Part shown: piece by piece, positions 1 to 8,420 of the stretch | Layout: the number at the start of each line of letters is the position of its first letter | How positions within the stretch are numbered: the stretch's first letter is position 1 | Source of the DNA: Pragia fontium DSM 5563 = ATCC 49100 | Lineage (GTDB): Bacteria > Pseudomonadota > Gammaproteobacteria > Enterobacterales > Enterobacteriaceae | Assembly (NCBI RefSeq): GCF_900112475.1 | Contig: NZ_FOLW01000015.1 | Coordinates: 1 to 56,873, forward strand | DNA: 56,873 bases | Direction of reading: 5' to 3' | Made by a program: the position numbers and the translations under genes | The notes under the pieces: model-generated | The model's input: the letters and a program-made list of their open reading frames with translations, nothing else | Database searches by the model: none | What the model was told of the DNA's origin: nothing

Positions 1-25
1 GCATGTCACGAAGTGACACCCGAAG

Positions 26-69
26 GGCGAGTATCAGGATGATACGAGTGAATCCTCTCTCGCCGACCA
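26..69 (+). pseudogene. tRNA-Pro(UGG)-derived remnant with 3' CCA end
   Basis: Positions 50-69 match the 3' end of enterobacterial tRNA-Pro(UGG) (proM) as I remember it: part of the T-arm, the acceptor 3' strand CTCGCCG, discriminator A and CCA. Upstream, GGCGAGTA (26-33) matches the start of the same tRNA. GGCGAG (26-31) can pair with CTCGCC (59-64), so the acceptor stem survives while the D, anticodon and most T-arm sequence is replaced by a small hairpin, GTATC/GATAC (31-45). A further hairpin GTCAC/GTGAC lies at 5-18. It is probably a tail repeat downstream of a tRNA operon outside the window; an integration-site scar is the alternative. No functional tRNA is encoded here. Confidence 0.6.
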
Positions 70-77
70 ATTTCAAG

Positions 78-105
78 AAAACCTGCTTTAATAGCAGGTT
101 TTTTT
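78..105 (+). terminator. Intrinsic terminator after the tRNA-Pro remnant
   Basis: A perfect 10-bp stem (AAAACCTGCT, 78-87, with AGCAGGTTTT, 93-102) with a 5-nt loop is followed by a T-tract. It probably ends a rightward tRNA transcript that begins outside the window. Confidence 0.8.
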
Positions 106-184
106 ACGTCTGTTGTTTCTGTTGGTAAAGGGCCATCAGTAACTCAAAGCGTGACTCTGACAAGAACATAGATTTAATAGCATT

Positions 185-212
185 AAAAAAGCCCGCCATT
201 TAAGCGAGCTTT
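185..212 (-). terminator. Intrinsic terminator of yicC
   Basis: On the minus strand an AAAGCTCGC / GCGGGCTTT stem (one G-U pair in RNA) is followed by six T residues, 26 bp past the yicC stop codon. Confidence 0.75.
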
Positions 213-238
213 GTTATTGAGAGTAACACTAAGCAACT

Positions 239-1102
239 TTACTCAATATTCTGAATCTGCTCACGCATTTGCTCAATCAGCACCTTCAGCTCAATGGCTG
301 ATGTCGTCACTTCCGAGTTAATTGACTTAGAAGCCAATGTGTTCGACTCGCGATTGAATTCCTGCATCATAAAGTCCAGACGGCGGCCAACGGCTTCCGG
401 TTTTTTCAGGATGACGTAGGTTTCTTTTACATGGGCTTCCAGACGGTCCAGCTCTTCAGCAACATCGACACGTTGGGCAAGCATCACCAGCTCTTGTTCC
501 AGACGGTTGTTATCCAACTGGACTTGGGCTTCTTCTAGCTTGCTGAGCAGGCGCTCGCGTTGCCAGACCAGAACTTCTGGCATATGGGCGCGAACCTTTT
601 GTACTTCAGTGCTGACGCCAGCCAGGCGCTGTTCAATCAGTGCTTTTAATGCTGCACCTTCGCGTTCGCGAGCGTCGATAAAGTCGGTTAAGGCAATTTC
701 CAGAGAGGCCATCAATTCACTGCTGATGGCGTCTAAATCCTGGCTCTTGGCTGACATTACGCCAGGCCAGCGCAGGATATCGACCGGATCGATTTCCCCT
801 TCATCACTTTGCATTTTGACCCAGTTAGCTGCCTGAACCAGCTGCGCAGCTAATTCTTTATTCAGCATGAGTTCAGTTTGGGCTGAAGGATCGGGATCAA
901 AACGCAGGTTGCATTCGATTTTTCCGCGGGTCAGACGGGTACGTAAACGTTCGCGAATCACGGGCTCGAGGCTACGAAATTGCTCCGGAAGGCGGATATA
1001 AGTTTCCAGATAACGCTGGTTTACGGAACGGAGTTCCCAAGTTGCGCTACCCCATTCGCCTTTGGTTTCGTGGCGAGCATAAGCGGTCATACTGCGGATC
1101 AT
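239..1102 (-). CDS. yicC: YicC family endoribonuclease
   Basis: The product is 287 aa, the same length as E. coli YicC. It begins MIRSMTAYAR, the usual YicC/YloC start, and ends with the conserved acidic and helical C-terminal domain (REQIQNIE end, RRLDFMMQEFNRE motif near residue 240). The family is a hexameric endoribonuclease reported to act on small RNAs such as RyhB in E. coli. In E. coli the gene sits back to back with rph. Here the two keep their orientation but are separated by about 10 kb of nucleoside genes. The ATG at 1102 fits the family start. The gene ends at its own terminator and looks intact. Confidence 0.95.
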   Translation of the reverse strand: MIRSMTAYARHETKGEWGSATWELRSVNQRYLETYIRLPEQFRSLEPVIRERLRTRLTRGKIECNLRFDPDPSAQTELMLNKELAAQLVQAANWVKMQSDEGEIDPVDILRWPGVMSAKSQDLDAISSELMASLEIALTDFIDAREREGAALKALIEQRLAGVSTEVQKVRAHMPEVLVWQRERLLSKLEEAQVQLDNNRLEQELVMLAQRVDVAEELDRLEAHVKETYVILKKPEAVGRRLDFMMQEFNRESNTLASKSINSEVTTSAIELKVLIEQMREQIQNIE

Positions 1103-1282
1103 AATCAGGTACCCGTTGATAAAATAAAAATAGATTATACCTATCGGAGGGCTAATCCACCAAGGCGTCAGCGCGCTTTATATCGATTAATCGTTACTTA
1201 TTGCGGATCAATCTCTCATTATTTTGACAATCATATCGTTAGCGAGTGCTTAGAGGGAGGATGTTTTGTTTTCAGTGAGGGA

Positions 1283-1327
1283 TAAAAAAGAACTGCACCC
1301 CAATATTATATTGGAATGCAGTTTTAT
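1283..1327 (-). terminator. Intrinsic terminator of deoC
   Basis: The stem AACTGCA (1291-1297) / TGCAGTT (1317-1323), with inner CCAATA/TATTGG pairing, is followed on the minus strand by a broken T-tract. It lies 16 bp past the deoC stop. Confidence 0.75.
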
Positions 1328-1342
1328 TAGCATACTTTAGAA

Positions 1343-2023
1343 TTAGTAGCTGGATTTATCTTGGCTGTCAGCGCCAACAATAAATACGCCAGAGCTGGTG
1401 CCGATACGGGTCGCGCCAACTTCAATCATGGCTTTTGCTGTTTCTCTGTCACGCACGCCACCGGAAGACTTAACGCCCATTACTGACCCAACGCTTTCAC
1501 GCATTAGTTTGGTTGCATGTACAGAAGCGCCAGATTTGCTGAAGCCTGTAGAGGTTTTCACAAAGGCAGTACCGATTTCTTTACACATGTGGCAAACCTG
1601 AACGATTTCTTCATCAGTCAGCAGGCAAGTTTCCAGAATCACTTTCAGTGGAACGTTACCACAAGCGTTTTGTACCATCTGGATATCATGTTTTACTTCG
1701 TCAAACTTGCCGCTTTTCAGCCAGCCGACGTTGATAACCATATCGATCTCTTGAGCGCCAGCTTCGATTGCAGCCTGTGCTTCAAATACTTTAGATGAAG
1801 TTAAACCAGCGCCTAATGGGAAGCCAATCACAGAACAAACTGTAACATTCGTGTCTTTCAGACATTTCGCTGCTAGTGGAACATAACCTGAGTTTACGCA
1901 AACGGCATAAAAATGATGGGTTATGGCCTCTTCGCACAGCTTGGTGATTTGTGCTTCGGTAGCGTCCATATTTAATAATGTATGGTCAATATAGTTTGCG
2001 TAATCAATTTGTTGCTGATTCAT
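1343..2023 (-). CDS. deoC: Deoxyribose-phosphate aldolase, short form
   Basis: DeoC cleaves 2-deoxyribose-5-phosphate to acetaldehyde and glyceraldehyde-3-phosphate, the last step of deoxynucleoside catabolism. The Schiff-base lysine is K156 in VKTSTGF, with D94 and K185 (GVKSSGG) as the other active-site residues. The frame is open 19 codons further upstream, but the ATG at 2023 has a GAGGG ribosome site and starts [17 protein letters not shown], as in the family. The product is 226 aa, close to the roughly 220-aa Bacillus-type enzyme and shorter than the 259-aa E. coli enzyme, so it is probably not the native enterobacterial gene. It is divergent from nupC and shares the DeoR operator region. 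It is a single-gene transcript. Confidence 0.95.
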   Translation of the reverse strand: MNQQQIDYANYIDHTLLNMDATEAQITKLCEEAITHHFYAVCVNSGYVPLAAKCLKDTNVTVCSVIGFPLGAGLTSSKVFEAQAAIEAGAQEIDMVINVGWLKSGKFDEVKHDIQMVQNACGNVPLKVILETCLLTDEEIVQVCHMCKEIGTAFVKTSTGFSKSGASVHATKLMRESVGSVMGVKSSGGVRDRETAKAMIEVGATRIGTSSGVFIVGADSQDKSSY

Positions 2024-2090
2024 ATATACCCTCTGAGATTTAAGTAGCTTAACGATTGTGTCGCGATAAAACTTTAACAATTGTCATCAA

Positions 2091-2106
2091 TGTTATAATT
2101 TTAACA
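2091..2106. promoter_or_regulatory. DeoR-type operator 1
   Basis: TGTTATAATTTTAACA matches the E. coli deo operator TGTTAGAATTCTAACA at 14 of 16 positions. It lies 68 bp upstream of the deoC start. A deoR gene is present at 9914-10678. Confidence 0.75.
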
Positions 2107-2177
2107 TTAAAAAGCAAGTGTAACTTTGCAAAATAACCTAATTAATCCATTTCCCGGGTTTTATGCCGTGTGAGCCA

Positions 2178-2193
2178 TGTTATAATTTTAACA
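2178..2193. promoter_or_regulatory. DeoR-type operator 2
   Basis: This is an identical 16-bp copy of operator 1, in the second unit of the tandem duplication and 87 bp away. Confidence 0.75.
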
Positions 2194-2249
2194 TTAAAAA
2201 GCAAGGGTAATTTTACAAGATAATCTAATTAATCCATTTGGCGGGTTTT

Positions 2250-2277
2250 AAGTTGCGTGACTGGTGTCACACAAATA
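2250..2277. promoter_or_regulatory. Probable CRP site for nupC-cpdB-deoB-pdp
   Basis: CGTGA-CTGGTG-TCACA (2256-2271) matches the CRP core TGTGA-N6-TCACA at 9 of 10 positions. It is centred about 70 bp upstream of the likely nupC promoter region. CytR, which acts with CRP on deo promoters in E. coli, is encoded at 22223-23239. A CytR octamer is not clear here. Confidence 0.65.
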
Positions 2278-2295
2278 ACATAGATTGGTTTTTGA

Positions 2296-2328
2296 TGTTA
2301 ACATTCTAACATTGTTAATGGTATAACA
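2296..2328. promoter_or_regulatory. Two adjacent DeoR-type operators (3 and 4)
   Basis: TGTTAACATTCTAACA (2296-2311) matches the E. coli deo operator at 14 of 16. TGTTAATGGTATAACA (2313-2328) keeps both 5-base arms. They are one base apart and probably overlap the nupC promoter, about 107 bp before the nupC start. Confidence 0.7.
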
Positions 2329-2434
2329 ATGAGAACACCCTGAATGTTAGTAAAATCACATCGGGACCAATGTTCAGTACATTTTATGGTATGAACGGAA
2401 AGAAAAATATAATTCAAAGGGTTTGGAGAGAGGC

Positions 2435-3613
2435 ATGAAATACATTATAGGCGTGCTTAGTATCATTATCATATGTGGCCTTGCCGCTCTGGTTAGTAAG
2501 AAACGTAAAGAGATTCGTTTACGTCCGATCTTTGTTATGTTGGCTACCCAATTTATTATGGCCATGCTGTTGCTGAAAACTAACGTCGGCAACACCATTA
2601 TCATGACCTTTGCGAAAGGATTTGGTTATCTGCTTTCTTATGCTCAGGAAGGGGTTAACTTTGCTTTCGGTAATCTGGTTAATCAAGGCGAGATGTCTTT
2701 CTTCGTTTCCGTTTTGCTGCCTATCGTCTTTATCTCAGCGTTAATCGGTATATTGCAACATTGGCATATTCTCGGCTTTATCGTGAAATATATCGGCCTG
2801 GGACTCAGCAAAATTAACGGTATGGGTAAGCTCGAATCCTATAACGCTGTGGCTTCAGCTATTTTGGGTCAGTCAGAAGTCTTTATCTCTATTAAAAAGC
2901 AGCTCGGTCTGCTGCCCGAACATCGACTGTACACCCTGTGTACTTCGGCGATGTCGACCATTTCGATGGCCATCGTCGGGGCTTACATGCAACTGCTCGA
3001 CCCGCGTTATGTGGTAACGGCAATGGTATTGAACCTGCTGGGCGGATTTATTATCGCCTCTATTATCAATCCATATCAGGTGCAGCCGGAAGAAGATATT
3101 CTGACCATTCAGGAAGAACGCCAAAGCTTTTTTGAAATGCTCAGTGAATACATTCTGGACGGATTTAAAGTTGCAGTCATTGTTGCTGCGATGCTGATTG
3201 GCTTTATTGCCTTGATCACTATGGCGAACTCAATTTTTACTGCGGTTCTTGGTATCTCATTTCAAGAGATTCTTGGCTATATCTTTGCTCCTTTAGCTTT
3301 TCTGGTGGGTATTCCATGGGAAGAAGCGGTGCAAGCGGGTGGAATCATGGCCACTAAAATTGTCAGTAACGAATTTGTTGCCATGCATCTTCTGATGAAC
3401 AGTGAGTTCAAGTTTTCTGAGCACTCTATTGCGGTTATTTCAGTCTTTTTAGTCTCTTTCGCTAACTTCTCTTCTATCGGCATTATTGTTGGCGCAATTA
3501 AAGCGCTGGATAGTCGTCAGGGAAATACAGCCGCGAGATTTGGTCTGAAACTGCTATACGGTGCATCGTTGGTGAGTTTTTTAAGTGCGACCGTGGTGGG
3601 ACTACTGTACTAA
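2435..3613 (+). CDS. nupC: Concentrative nucleoside transporter, NupC/CNT family
   Basis: This is a 392-aa inner-membrane nucleoside:cation symporter. CNT-family hallmarks are GQSEVFISIKKQ near residue 150, the GKLESYNAVASA stretch before it and the SNEFVAMHLL segment near residue 310. Multiple hydrophobic helices span the protein. The frame opens at a TTG at 2423, but the ATG at 2435 follows GGAGAG and gives the usual MKYIIGVL start. The sequence reads like the Bacillus NupC type (about 393 aa). It is the first gene of a rightward group nupC-cpdB-deoB-pdp and carries the divergent operator region. Which nucleosides it takes cannot be told from sequence. Confidence 0.9.
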   Translation: MKYIIGVLSIIIICGLAALVSKKRKEIRLRPIFVMLATQFIMAMLLLKTNVGNTIIMTFAKGFGYLLSYAQEGVNFAFGNLVNQGEMSFFVSVLLPIVFISALIGILQHWHILGFIVKYIGLGLSKINGMGKLESYNAVASAILGQSEVFISIKKQLGLLPEHRLYTLCTSAMSTISMAIVGAYMQLLDPRYVVTAMVLNLLGGFIIASIINPYQVQPEEDILTIQEERQSFFEMLSEYILDGFKVAVIVAAMLIGFIALITMANSIFTAVLGISFQEILGYIFAPLAFLVGIPWEEAVQAGGIMATKIVSNEFVAMHLLMNSEFKFSEHSIAVISVFLVSFANFSSIGIIVGAIKALDSRQGNTAARFGLKLLYGASLVSFLSATVVGLLY

Positions 3614-3692
3614 TTCACGGTAATAAATTGATATTAATAAGATAATTCACACTATTTAACCAAACTGATTTTGATCAGAACTGGAGGAAACT

Positions 3693-5645
3693 ATGTTATT
3701 ACGACCTTCCTTACCTCTCTCGTTTTTAGCGGTGCTGATTGCTGGCACCGTTAACGCCGCCACTGTTGACTTGCGCATCATGGAAACCACCGATGTGCAC
3801 GGTAACATGATGGATTATGACTACTATAAAGACAAAATGACCGATAAATACGGTTTGGTCAGAACGGCGAAATTGATTGAACAAGCCCGTAAAGAAGCGA
3901 CCAACAGTGTACTGGTTGATAATGGCGATCTGATTCAGGGCAGCCCAATGGCAGATTATGCAGCTGCCAGTGGTCTGAAGAAAGGCGAAATTCACCCGGT
4001 TTATAAGGTGATGAATAACCTTGACTATACCGTAGGTAGTTTAGGTAACCATGAGTTTAACTATGGATTGGATTATCTGAAGCGCGCATTAAGCGGCGCT
4101 CGCTTCCCTTATATCAACGCCAACATTTTTGATGCTGAAACCGGTAAGCCGTATTTTAAACAGTATCTGATCGTTGATACGCCGGTAAAAGACCGTGATG
4201 GCAAAGAGCATACGGTACGCGTTGGTTATATCGGTTTTGTTCCTCCACAGGTTACCTTGTGGGATAAATCCAACCTGAACGGTAAAGTCGTTACTAAAGA
4301 TATTACTGAAACAGCAAAACAGTTAGTGCCTGAAATGCGTAAGCAAGGGGCTGATGTGGTAGTGGCTATTGCCCACTCTGGTTTATCAACCGACCCTTAT
4401 AAAGTATTGGCAGAAAACTCTGTTTATTACCTCAGTGAAGTTGAAGGGATTGATGCTATCGCGTTTGGTCACGCTCACGGTATTTTCCCAGGTAAAGATT
4501 TTGCTGACGTTAAAGGCGCAGATATTGAAAAGGGAACCTTAAACGGTATTCCAGCCGTCATGCCAGGTCACTGGGGCGATCATCTGGGTGTGATCGATTT
4601 GGTGCTTGAAGGTGAAACCAATAAGTGGAAGATCACTTCTGGTACTGCGAAGGCGCGTCCGGTATTTGATAAAGAAGGCAAGCAGGTTATTAAGGCTGAA
4701 GATAAGCTGGTAGATATTATTAAGCATGATCATCAGGCAACACGTGACTTTGTTAATAAGCCAATCGGTAAAATTGACACCAATGTGAATAGCTATCTGG
4801 CATTGGTTCAAGACGATCCATTGATTCAGATCGTACGCGATGCGCAAAAAGCTTACGTTGAACATTATATTCAGGGCGATCCAGACCTGGATGGCTATAA
4901 AGTGATTTCTGCCGCTGCACCGTTTAAAGCCGGTGGACGTAAGAACGATCCAGCTGCCTTCGTTAATATTAATAAAGGTGAGTTAACCTTCCGTAATGCT
5001 GCGGATATTTACCAGTATTCCAATACTCTGGCCGCGGTGAAAATCACCGGTCAGGATGTGCGTGAATGGCTGGAGTGTTCTGCCGGCATGTATAACCAGA
5101 TTGATGTGAATAGCGCTAAACCACAGCACTTATTCAACTGGGACGGTTTCAGAACCTATAATTTTGATATGTTTGATGGCGTTAGCTATCAGATCGATGT
5201 GACTAAACCAGCGCGTTATGACCGTGACTGTAATTTGGTTAACCCGAATTCACATCGTATTACTAACCTGACCTATGAAGGTAAGCCGCTTGATGCTAAG
5301 CAGAAATTCCTGGCGGCGGTAAATAATTATCGTGCATATAGTGGTACATTCTCGGGTACCGGAGAGAAGAATGTTGCCTTCTCAGCGCCAGATGAAGTTC
5401 GCTCAGTGGTTGCCAACTATATTAGCAGCGAGACTAAGAAACACGGTGTACTGACGCCAGCGACTAAATATGGTTGGAGTATTGCGCCTATTGCTGCTCC
5501 ACAACAGCTGGATATCCGTGTCGAAACTTCACCAAGTGAAACTGCGGCGGCCTTTATTAAAGACCATGCTCAGTATCCAATGACTTTTGTTGGTCATGAT
5601 GATATTGGTTTCGCGGTTTATAAGATTGATTTGCAAAAGAAATAA
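3693..5645 (+). CDS. cpdB: Periplasmic 2',3'-cyclic-nucleotide 2'-phosphodiesterase/3'-nucleotidase
   Basis: The 650-aa precursor has a signal peptide (cleavage after about residue 22, VNA-AT). The metallophosphoesterase motifs follow: TTDVHGN near 34, [10 protein letters not shown] near 76, GNHEFNYG near 116 and AFGHAHG near 257. The C-terminal 5'-nucleotidase domain comes after these. CpdB releases nucleosides from cyclic and 3'-nucleotides in the periplasm, which the adjacent NupC can import. E. coli cpdB is a lone gene elsewhere; here it sits inside the nucleoside group, 79 bp after nupC and 11 bp before deoB. A GGAGG site precedes the ATG. UshA is excluded by the overall CpdB-like sequence. 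Confidence 0.92.
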   Translation: MLLRPSLPLSFLAVLIAGTVNAATVDLRIMETTDVHGNMMDYDYYKDKMTDKYGLVRTAKLIEQARKEATNSVLVDNGDLIQGSPMADYAAASGLKKGEIHPVYKVMNNLDYTVGSLGNHEFNYGLDYLKRALSGARFPYINANIFDAETGKPYFKQYLIVDTPVKDRDGKEHTVRVGYIGFVPPQVTLWDKSNLNGKVVTKDITETAKQLVPEMRKQGADVVVAIAHSGLSTDPYKVLAENSVYYLSEVEGIDAIAFGHAHGIFPGKDFADVKGADIEKGTLNGIPAVMPGHWGDHLGVIDLVLEGETNKWKITSGTAKARPVFDKEGKQVIKAEDKLVDIIKHDHQATRDFVNKPIGKIDTNVNSYLALVQDDPLIQIVRDAQKAYVEHYIQGDPDLDGYKVISAAAPFKAGGRKNDPAAFVNINKGELTFRNAADIYQYSNTLAAVKITGQDVREWLECSAGMYNQIDVNSAKPQHLFNWDGFRTYNFDMFDGVSYQIDVTKPARYDRDCNLVNPNSHRITNLTYEGKPLDAKQKFLAAVNNYRAYSGTFSGTGEKNVAFSAPDEVRSVVANYISSETKKHGVLTPATKYGWSIAPIAAPQQLDIRVETSPSETAAAFIKDHAQYPMTFVGHDDIGFAVYKIDLQKK

Positions 5646-5656
5646 AAGAGGTAGCT

Positions 5657-6841
5657 ATGTTAACTCCATTCAAGCGTATACATGTCGTTGTGATTGACTC
5701 CGTAGGTATTGGAGCAGCACCGGACGCTGCGCAATTTGGTGACGTGGGTGCTGATACGCTTGGCCATATTGCCGAGTCGGTCAGCCAATTGAATGTTCCC
5801 AATATGGCAGGACTGGGGCTGGCGAATATCCGGCCCTTGAAGGGAGTTTCCAAAGCGGAACAGCCGTCCGGTTATTACGGTAAAATGCAGGAAATTTCTG
5901 CTAGCAAGGATACATTGACCGGTCATTGGGAAATGATGGGGATCTATGTTGATCAGCCATTTAGCGTGTTCCCGGATGGCTTTCCAGCCGAACTGATTGA
6001 GAAAATCGAAGCTTTTTCCGGTCGTAAAGTGATCGGTAATAAACCTGCCAGCGGCACTGATGTTCTTGATGAGCTGGGTGAACAGCAGCTGGCCAGTGGT
6101 GATTTGATTGTATACACCTCTGCGGATTCTGTTTTGCAAATCGCTGCCAATGAAGCAGTGATTCCGCTGGAAGAGCTATATCGTATTTGTGAATACTGCC
6201 GTGAAATTACACGTGATGAGCCATATCGTATTGGGCGGATAATTGCCCGTCCTTACGTTGGGGATTGCCGTGAAAACTTTACCCGTACCACCAATCGTCA
6301 TGACTATGCGCTGAAGCCGTTTACGCCAACCGTATTGGATGCGCTGAAATCTGCCGGCAACGATGTAGTTGCATTGGGGAAAATCAGCGACATTTTTGAC
6401 GGCGAAGGTATCACCCGCAGCATTCGTACCAGCGGCAATATGGACGGTATGGATAAGTTTATTAGCCTGCTAAGCGAACCTTTTCATGGCATCAGTTTCC
6501 TGAATCTGGTCGATTTTGATGCGCTATACGGCCATCGTCGTGACGTTCAGGGTTATGCCCAGGCGTTGGAAGAGTTTGATGCTCGTTTACCGGCGGTATT
6601 TGCTGGTATGGGGCAGGACGATCTGCTGATTATTACTGCCGATCATGGTAACGATCCGACGGCAGAAGGTACCGATCATACTAGAGAGTTTGTTCCGCTA
6701 CTGGCCTATTCAAAACGCTTTAAGCAAGGTGGCGATCTGGCGATTCGTCAGGCATTTGCCGATTTGGGCGCCACCATTGCAGAGAATTTTGGACTGGAAA
6801 AACCGAATTACGGTGACAGCTTTCTGAACAAATTAATTTAA
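5657..6841 (+). CDS. deoB: Phosphopentomutase
   Basis: DeoB converts (deoxy)ribose-1-phosphate to the 5-phosphate, feeding DeoC. It belongs to the alkaline-phosphatase superfamily: metal ligands near the N-terminus (VIDSVGIG), the phosphorylated threonine T86 in KDTLTGHWE, and C-terminal ADHGNDP and TDHTRE. The length is 394 aa, equal to Bacillus DeoB and shorter than E. coli (407 aa), and the sequence reads like the Gram-positive form. An AGAGG site precedes the ATG. It begins 11 bp after cpdB, so co-transcription is likely. Confidence 0.94.
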   Translation: MLTPFKRIHVVVIDSVGIGAAPDAAQFGDVGADTLGHIAESVSQLNVPNMAGLGLANIRPLKGVSKAEQPSGYYGKMQEISASKDTLTGHWEMMGIYVDQPFSVFPDGFPAELIEKIEAFSGRKVIGNKPASGTDVLDELGEQQLASGDLIVYTSADSVLQIAANEAVIPLEELYRICEYCREITRDEPYRIGRIIARPYVGDCRENFTRTTNRHDYALKPFTPTVLDALKSAGNDVVALGKISDIFDGEGITRSIRTSGNMDGMDKFISLLSEPFHGISFLNLVDFDALYGHRRDVQGYAQALEEFDARLPAVFAGMGQDDLLIITADHGNDPTAEGTDHTREFVPLLAYSKRFKQGGDLAIRQAFADLGATIAENFGLEKPNYGDSFLNKLI

Positions 6842-6896
6842 TTAACTTTTAGGCAATTAAGTCTAAAAGTTCCAGAATGATAAGAGGATTTGCATA

Positions 6897-8198
6897 ATGA
6901 GAATGGTTGATCTAATTGCGAAAAAGCGCGATGGGAAGGAATTAACCACTGAAGAAATTAATTTCTTCATCAATGGTTATACTGATAGCTCCATTCCTGA
7001 TTATCAGGCTAGCGCGTTAGCAATGGCTATTTACTTTCAGGATATGAATGACCGTGAACGTGCCGATCTGACGATGGCAATGGTTAACTCTGGTGAAGTG
7101 ATTGACCTGTCTGAGATTGATGGCGTTAAAGTGGACAAACACTCTACCGGTGGCGTTGGTGATACCACAACTTTAGTTCTGGCTCCATTGGTCGCTGCTT
7201 TAGATATTCCTGTGGCGAAAATGTCTGGTCGTGGTTTAGGCCATACCGGCGGAACCATCGATAAGCTGGAAGCGGTAGAAGGTTTCCACGTTGAAATCAC
7301 CAAAGAGCAGTTTATTGATCTAGTGAACCGCAACAAAGTTGCTGTTATTGGTCAAACCGGCAACTTAACGCCTGCAGATAAAAAGTTATACGCGCTGCGT
7401 GATGTTACCGGAACGGTGAACTCTATTCCGTTAATCGCTGGCTCTATCATGAGTAAGAAAATTGCCGCAGGTGCTGATGCCATCGTTCTGGATGTTAAAA
7501 CCGGTGCTGGCGCGTTTATGAAAACCAATGAAGATGCTATCGAGCTAGCGAAAGCGATGGTACGTATCGGTAATAACGTTGGTCGTAAAACCATGGCGGT
7601 TATTTCAGATATGTCCCAACCGCTAGGTTATGCAATTGGTAACTCTCTGGAAGTTCAAGAAGCGATTGATACTCTGCGCGGTCAGGGCCCGGAAGATTTA
7701 ACTGAGTTAGTTATGGCTCTAGGCTGTCAGATGGTCGTTTTAGCGGGTAAAGCAGATACGCTGGAAGGCGCACGCGTTTTACTAGAAGAAGTGATTGCTA
7801 ACGGTAAGGCTTTAGAGAAATTCCGTACCTTCCTGGAAAGTCAGGGTGGTAATGGTGCTGTAATTGACGATCCTAATGCACTGCCTCAGGCCGCTCATTT
7901 GATTGAAGTTCCAGCTAAAACCAGTGGTGTAGTTTCAAATATCGTCGCTGATGAATTAGGTGTTGCTGCCATGCTGTTAGGTGCAGGACGAGCAACCAAA
8001 GAAGATACTATCGATTTATCCGTTGGTTTAATGCTGCGCAAGAAAGTGGGCGACAAAGTTGAAGCTGGCGAGTCGTTGGTAACGGTTTATGCAAACCGTC
8101 CGGATGTAGCTGCTGTTATTGATAAAATTTATAATAACATCACTATTTCCGATCGTGCTGAAGTGCCAACATTAATTCACACAATTATTACTGAATAA
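6897..8198 (+). CDS. pdp: Pyrimidine-nucleoside phosphorylase, Gram-positive type
   Basis: The enzyme splits thymidine, deoxyuridine and probably uridine with phosphate to base plus (deoxy)ribose-1-phosphate. Motifs are the phosphate-binding [12 protein letters not shown] (about 81-92), [11 protein letters not shown] (about 110-120) and [11 protein letters not shown]. The 433-aa length and the start [17 protein letters not shown] match Bacillus/Listeria Pdp almost word for word from memory. E. coli DeoA is 440 aa and clearly different. A 55-bp gap with an 8-bp stem-loop (6844-6870) separates it from deoB, possibly an RNA-processing or stability element. It ends the operon at a strong terminator. 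Calling it deoA would also be acceptable. Confidence 0.93.
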   Translation: MRMVDLIAKKRDGKELTTEEINFFINGYTDSSIPDYQASALAMAIYFQDMNDRERADLTMAMVNSGEVIDLSEIDGVKVDKHSTGGVGDTTTLVLAPLVAALDIPVAKMSGRGLGHTGGTIDKLEAVEGFHVEITKEQFIDLVNRNKVAVIGQTGNLTPADKKLYALRDVTGTVNSIPLIAGSIMSKKIAAGADAIVLDVKTGAGAFMKTNEDAIELAKAMVRIGNNVGRKTMAVISDMSQPLGYAIGNSLEVQEAIDTLRGQGPEDLTELVMALGCQMVVLAGKADTLEGARVLLEEVIANGKALEKFRTFLESQGGNGAVIDDPNALPQAAHLIEVPAKTSGVVSNIVADELGVAAMLLGAGRATKEDTIDLSVGLMLRKKVGDKVEAGESLVTVYANRPDVAAVIDKIYNNITISDRAEVPTLIHTIITE

Positions 8199-8211
8199 AT
8201 TTAAGTTATTC

Positions 8212-8255
8212 ATACCTTATGTCGATATTAATATATAGACATAAGGTATTTTCAT
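8212..8255 (+). terminator. Terminator of the nupC-cpdB-deoB-pdp operon
   Basis: A perfect 12-bp stem, ATACCTTATGTC (8212-8223) with its complement at 8238-8249, is followed by TTTT 14 bp past the pdp stop. The rest of the gap to 8420 is AT-rich. A small GGCG/CGCC hairpin with a T-run sits at 8374-8397, just before the porin gene. Confidence 0.85.
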
Positions 8256-8420
8256 CAGCCATCAATGAATATTAATTAAGGAATATATACCTGACTAATT
8301 ATTAAAAATTAAATTTACGCTTTATAGCATCATTAAATAATAAAAACTTTCCATCAAATAATTACCAAAATTTGGCGTATTTGTTCGCCTATTTTTTGGG
8401 CATGAACAGGGATTGCATTA

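Larger units (their letters stand above)
2091..2250. repeat. 73-bp tandem duplication, period 87 bp, in the deo control region
   Basis: Two 73-bp units (2091-2163 and 2178-2250) start with the same 28 bases and differ at roughly 8-9 positions over their length. Each begins with a DeoR-type palindrome. The duplication doubles an operator and sets a fixed 87-bp spacing between copies. Confidence 0.9.

Noticed and set aside
1-70. Functional tRNA-Pro gene
   Set aside because: The anticodon and D arms are missing; only the acceptor ends and a short hairpin remain.
2024-2080. 19-codon N-terminal extension of deoC
   Set aside because: No ribosome site at 2080, whereas 2023 has GAGGG and gives the family start. 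The extension would also be rich in basic residues not seen in DeoC.
5660-6139. 159-codon open frame opposite deoB
   Set aside because: It lies wholly within the well-supported deoB gene on the other strand and has no protein-like features.
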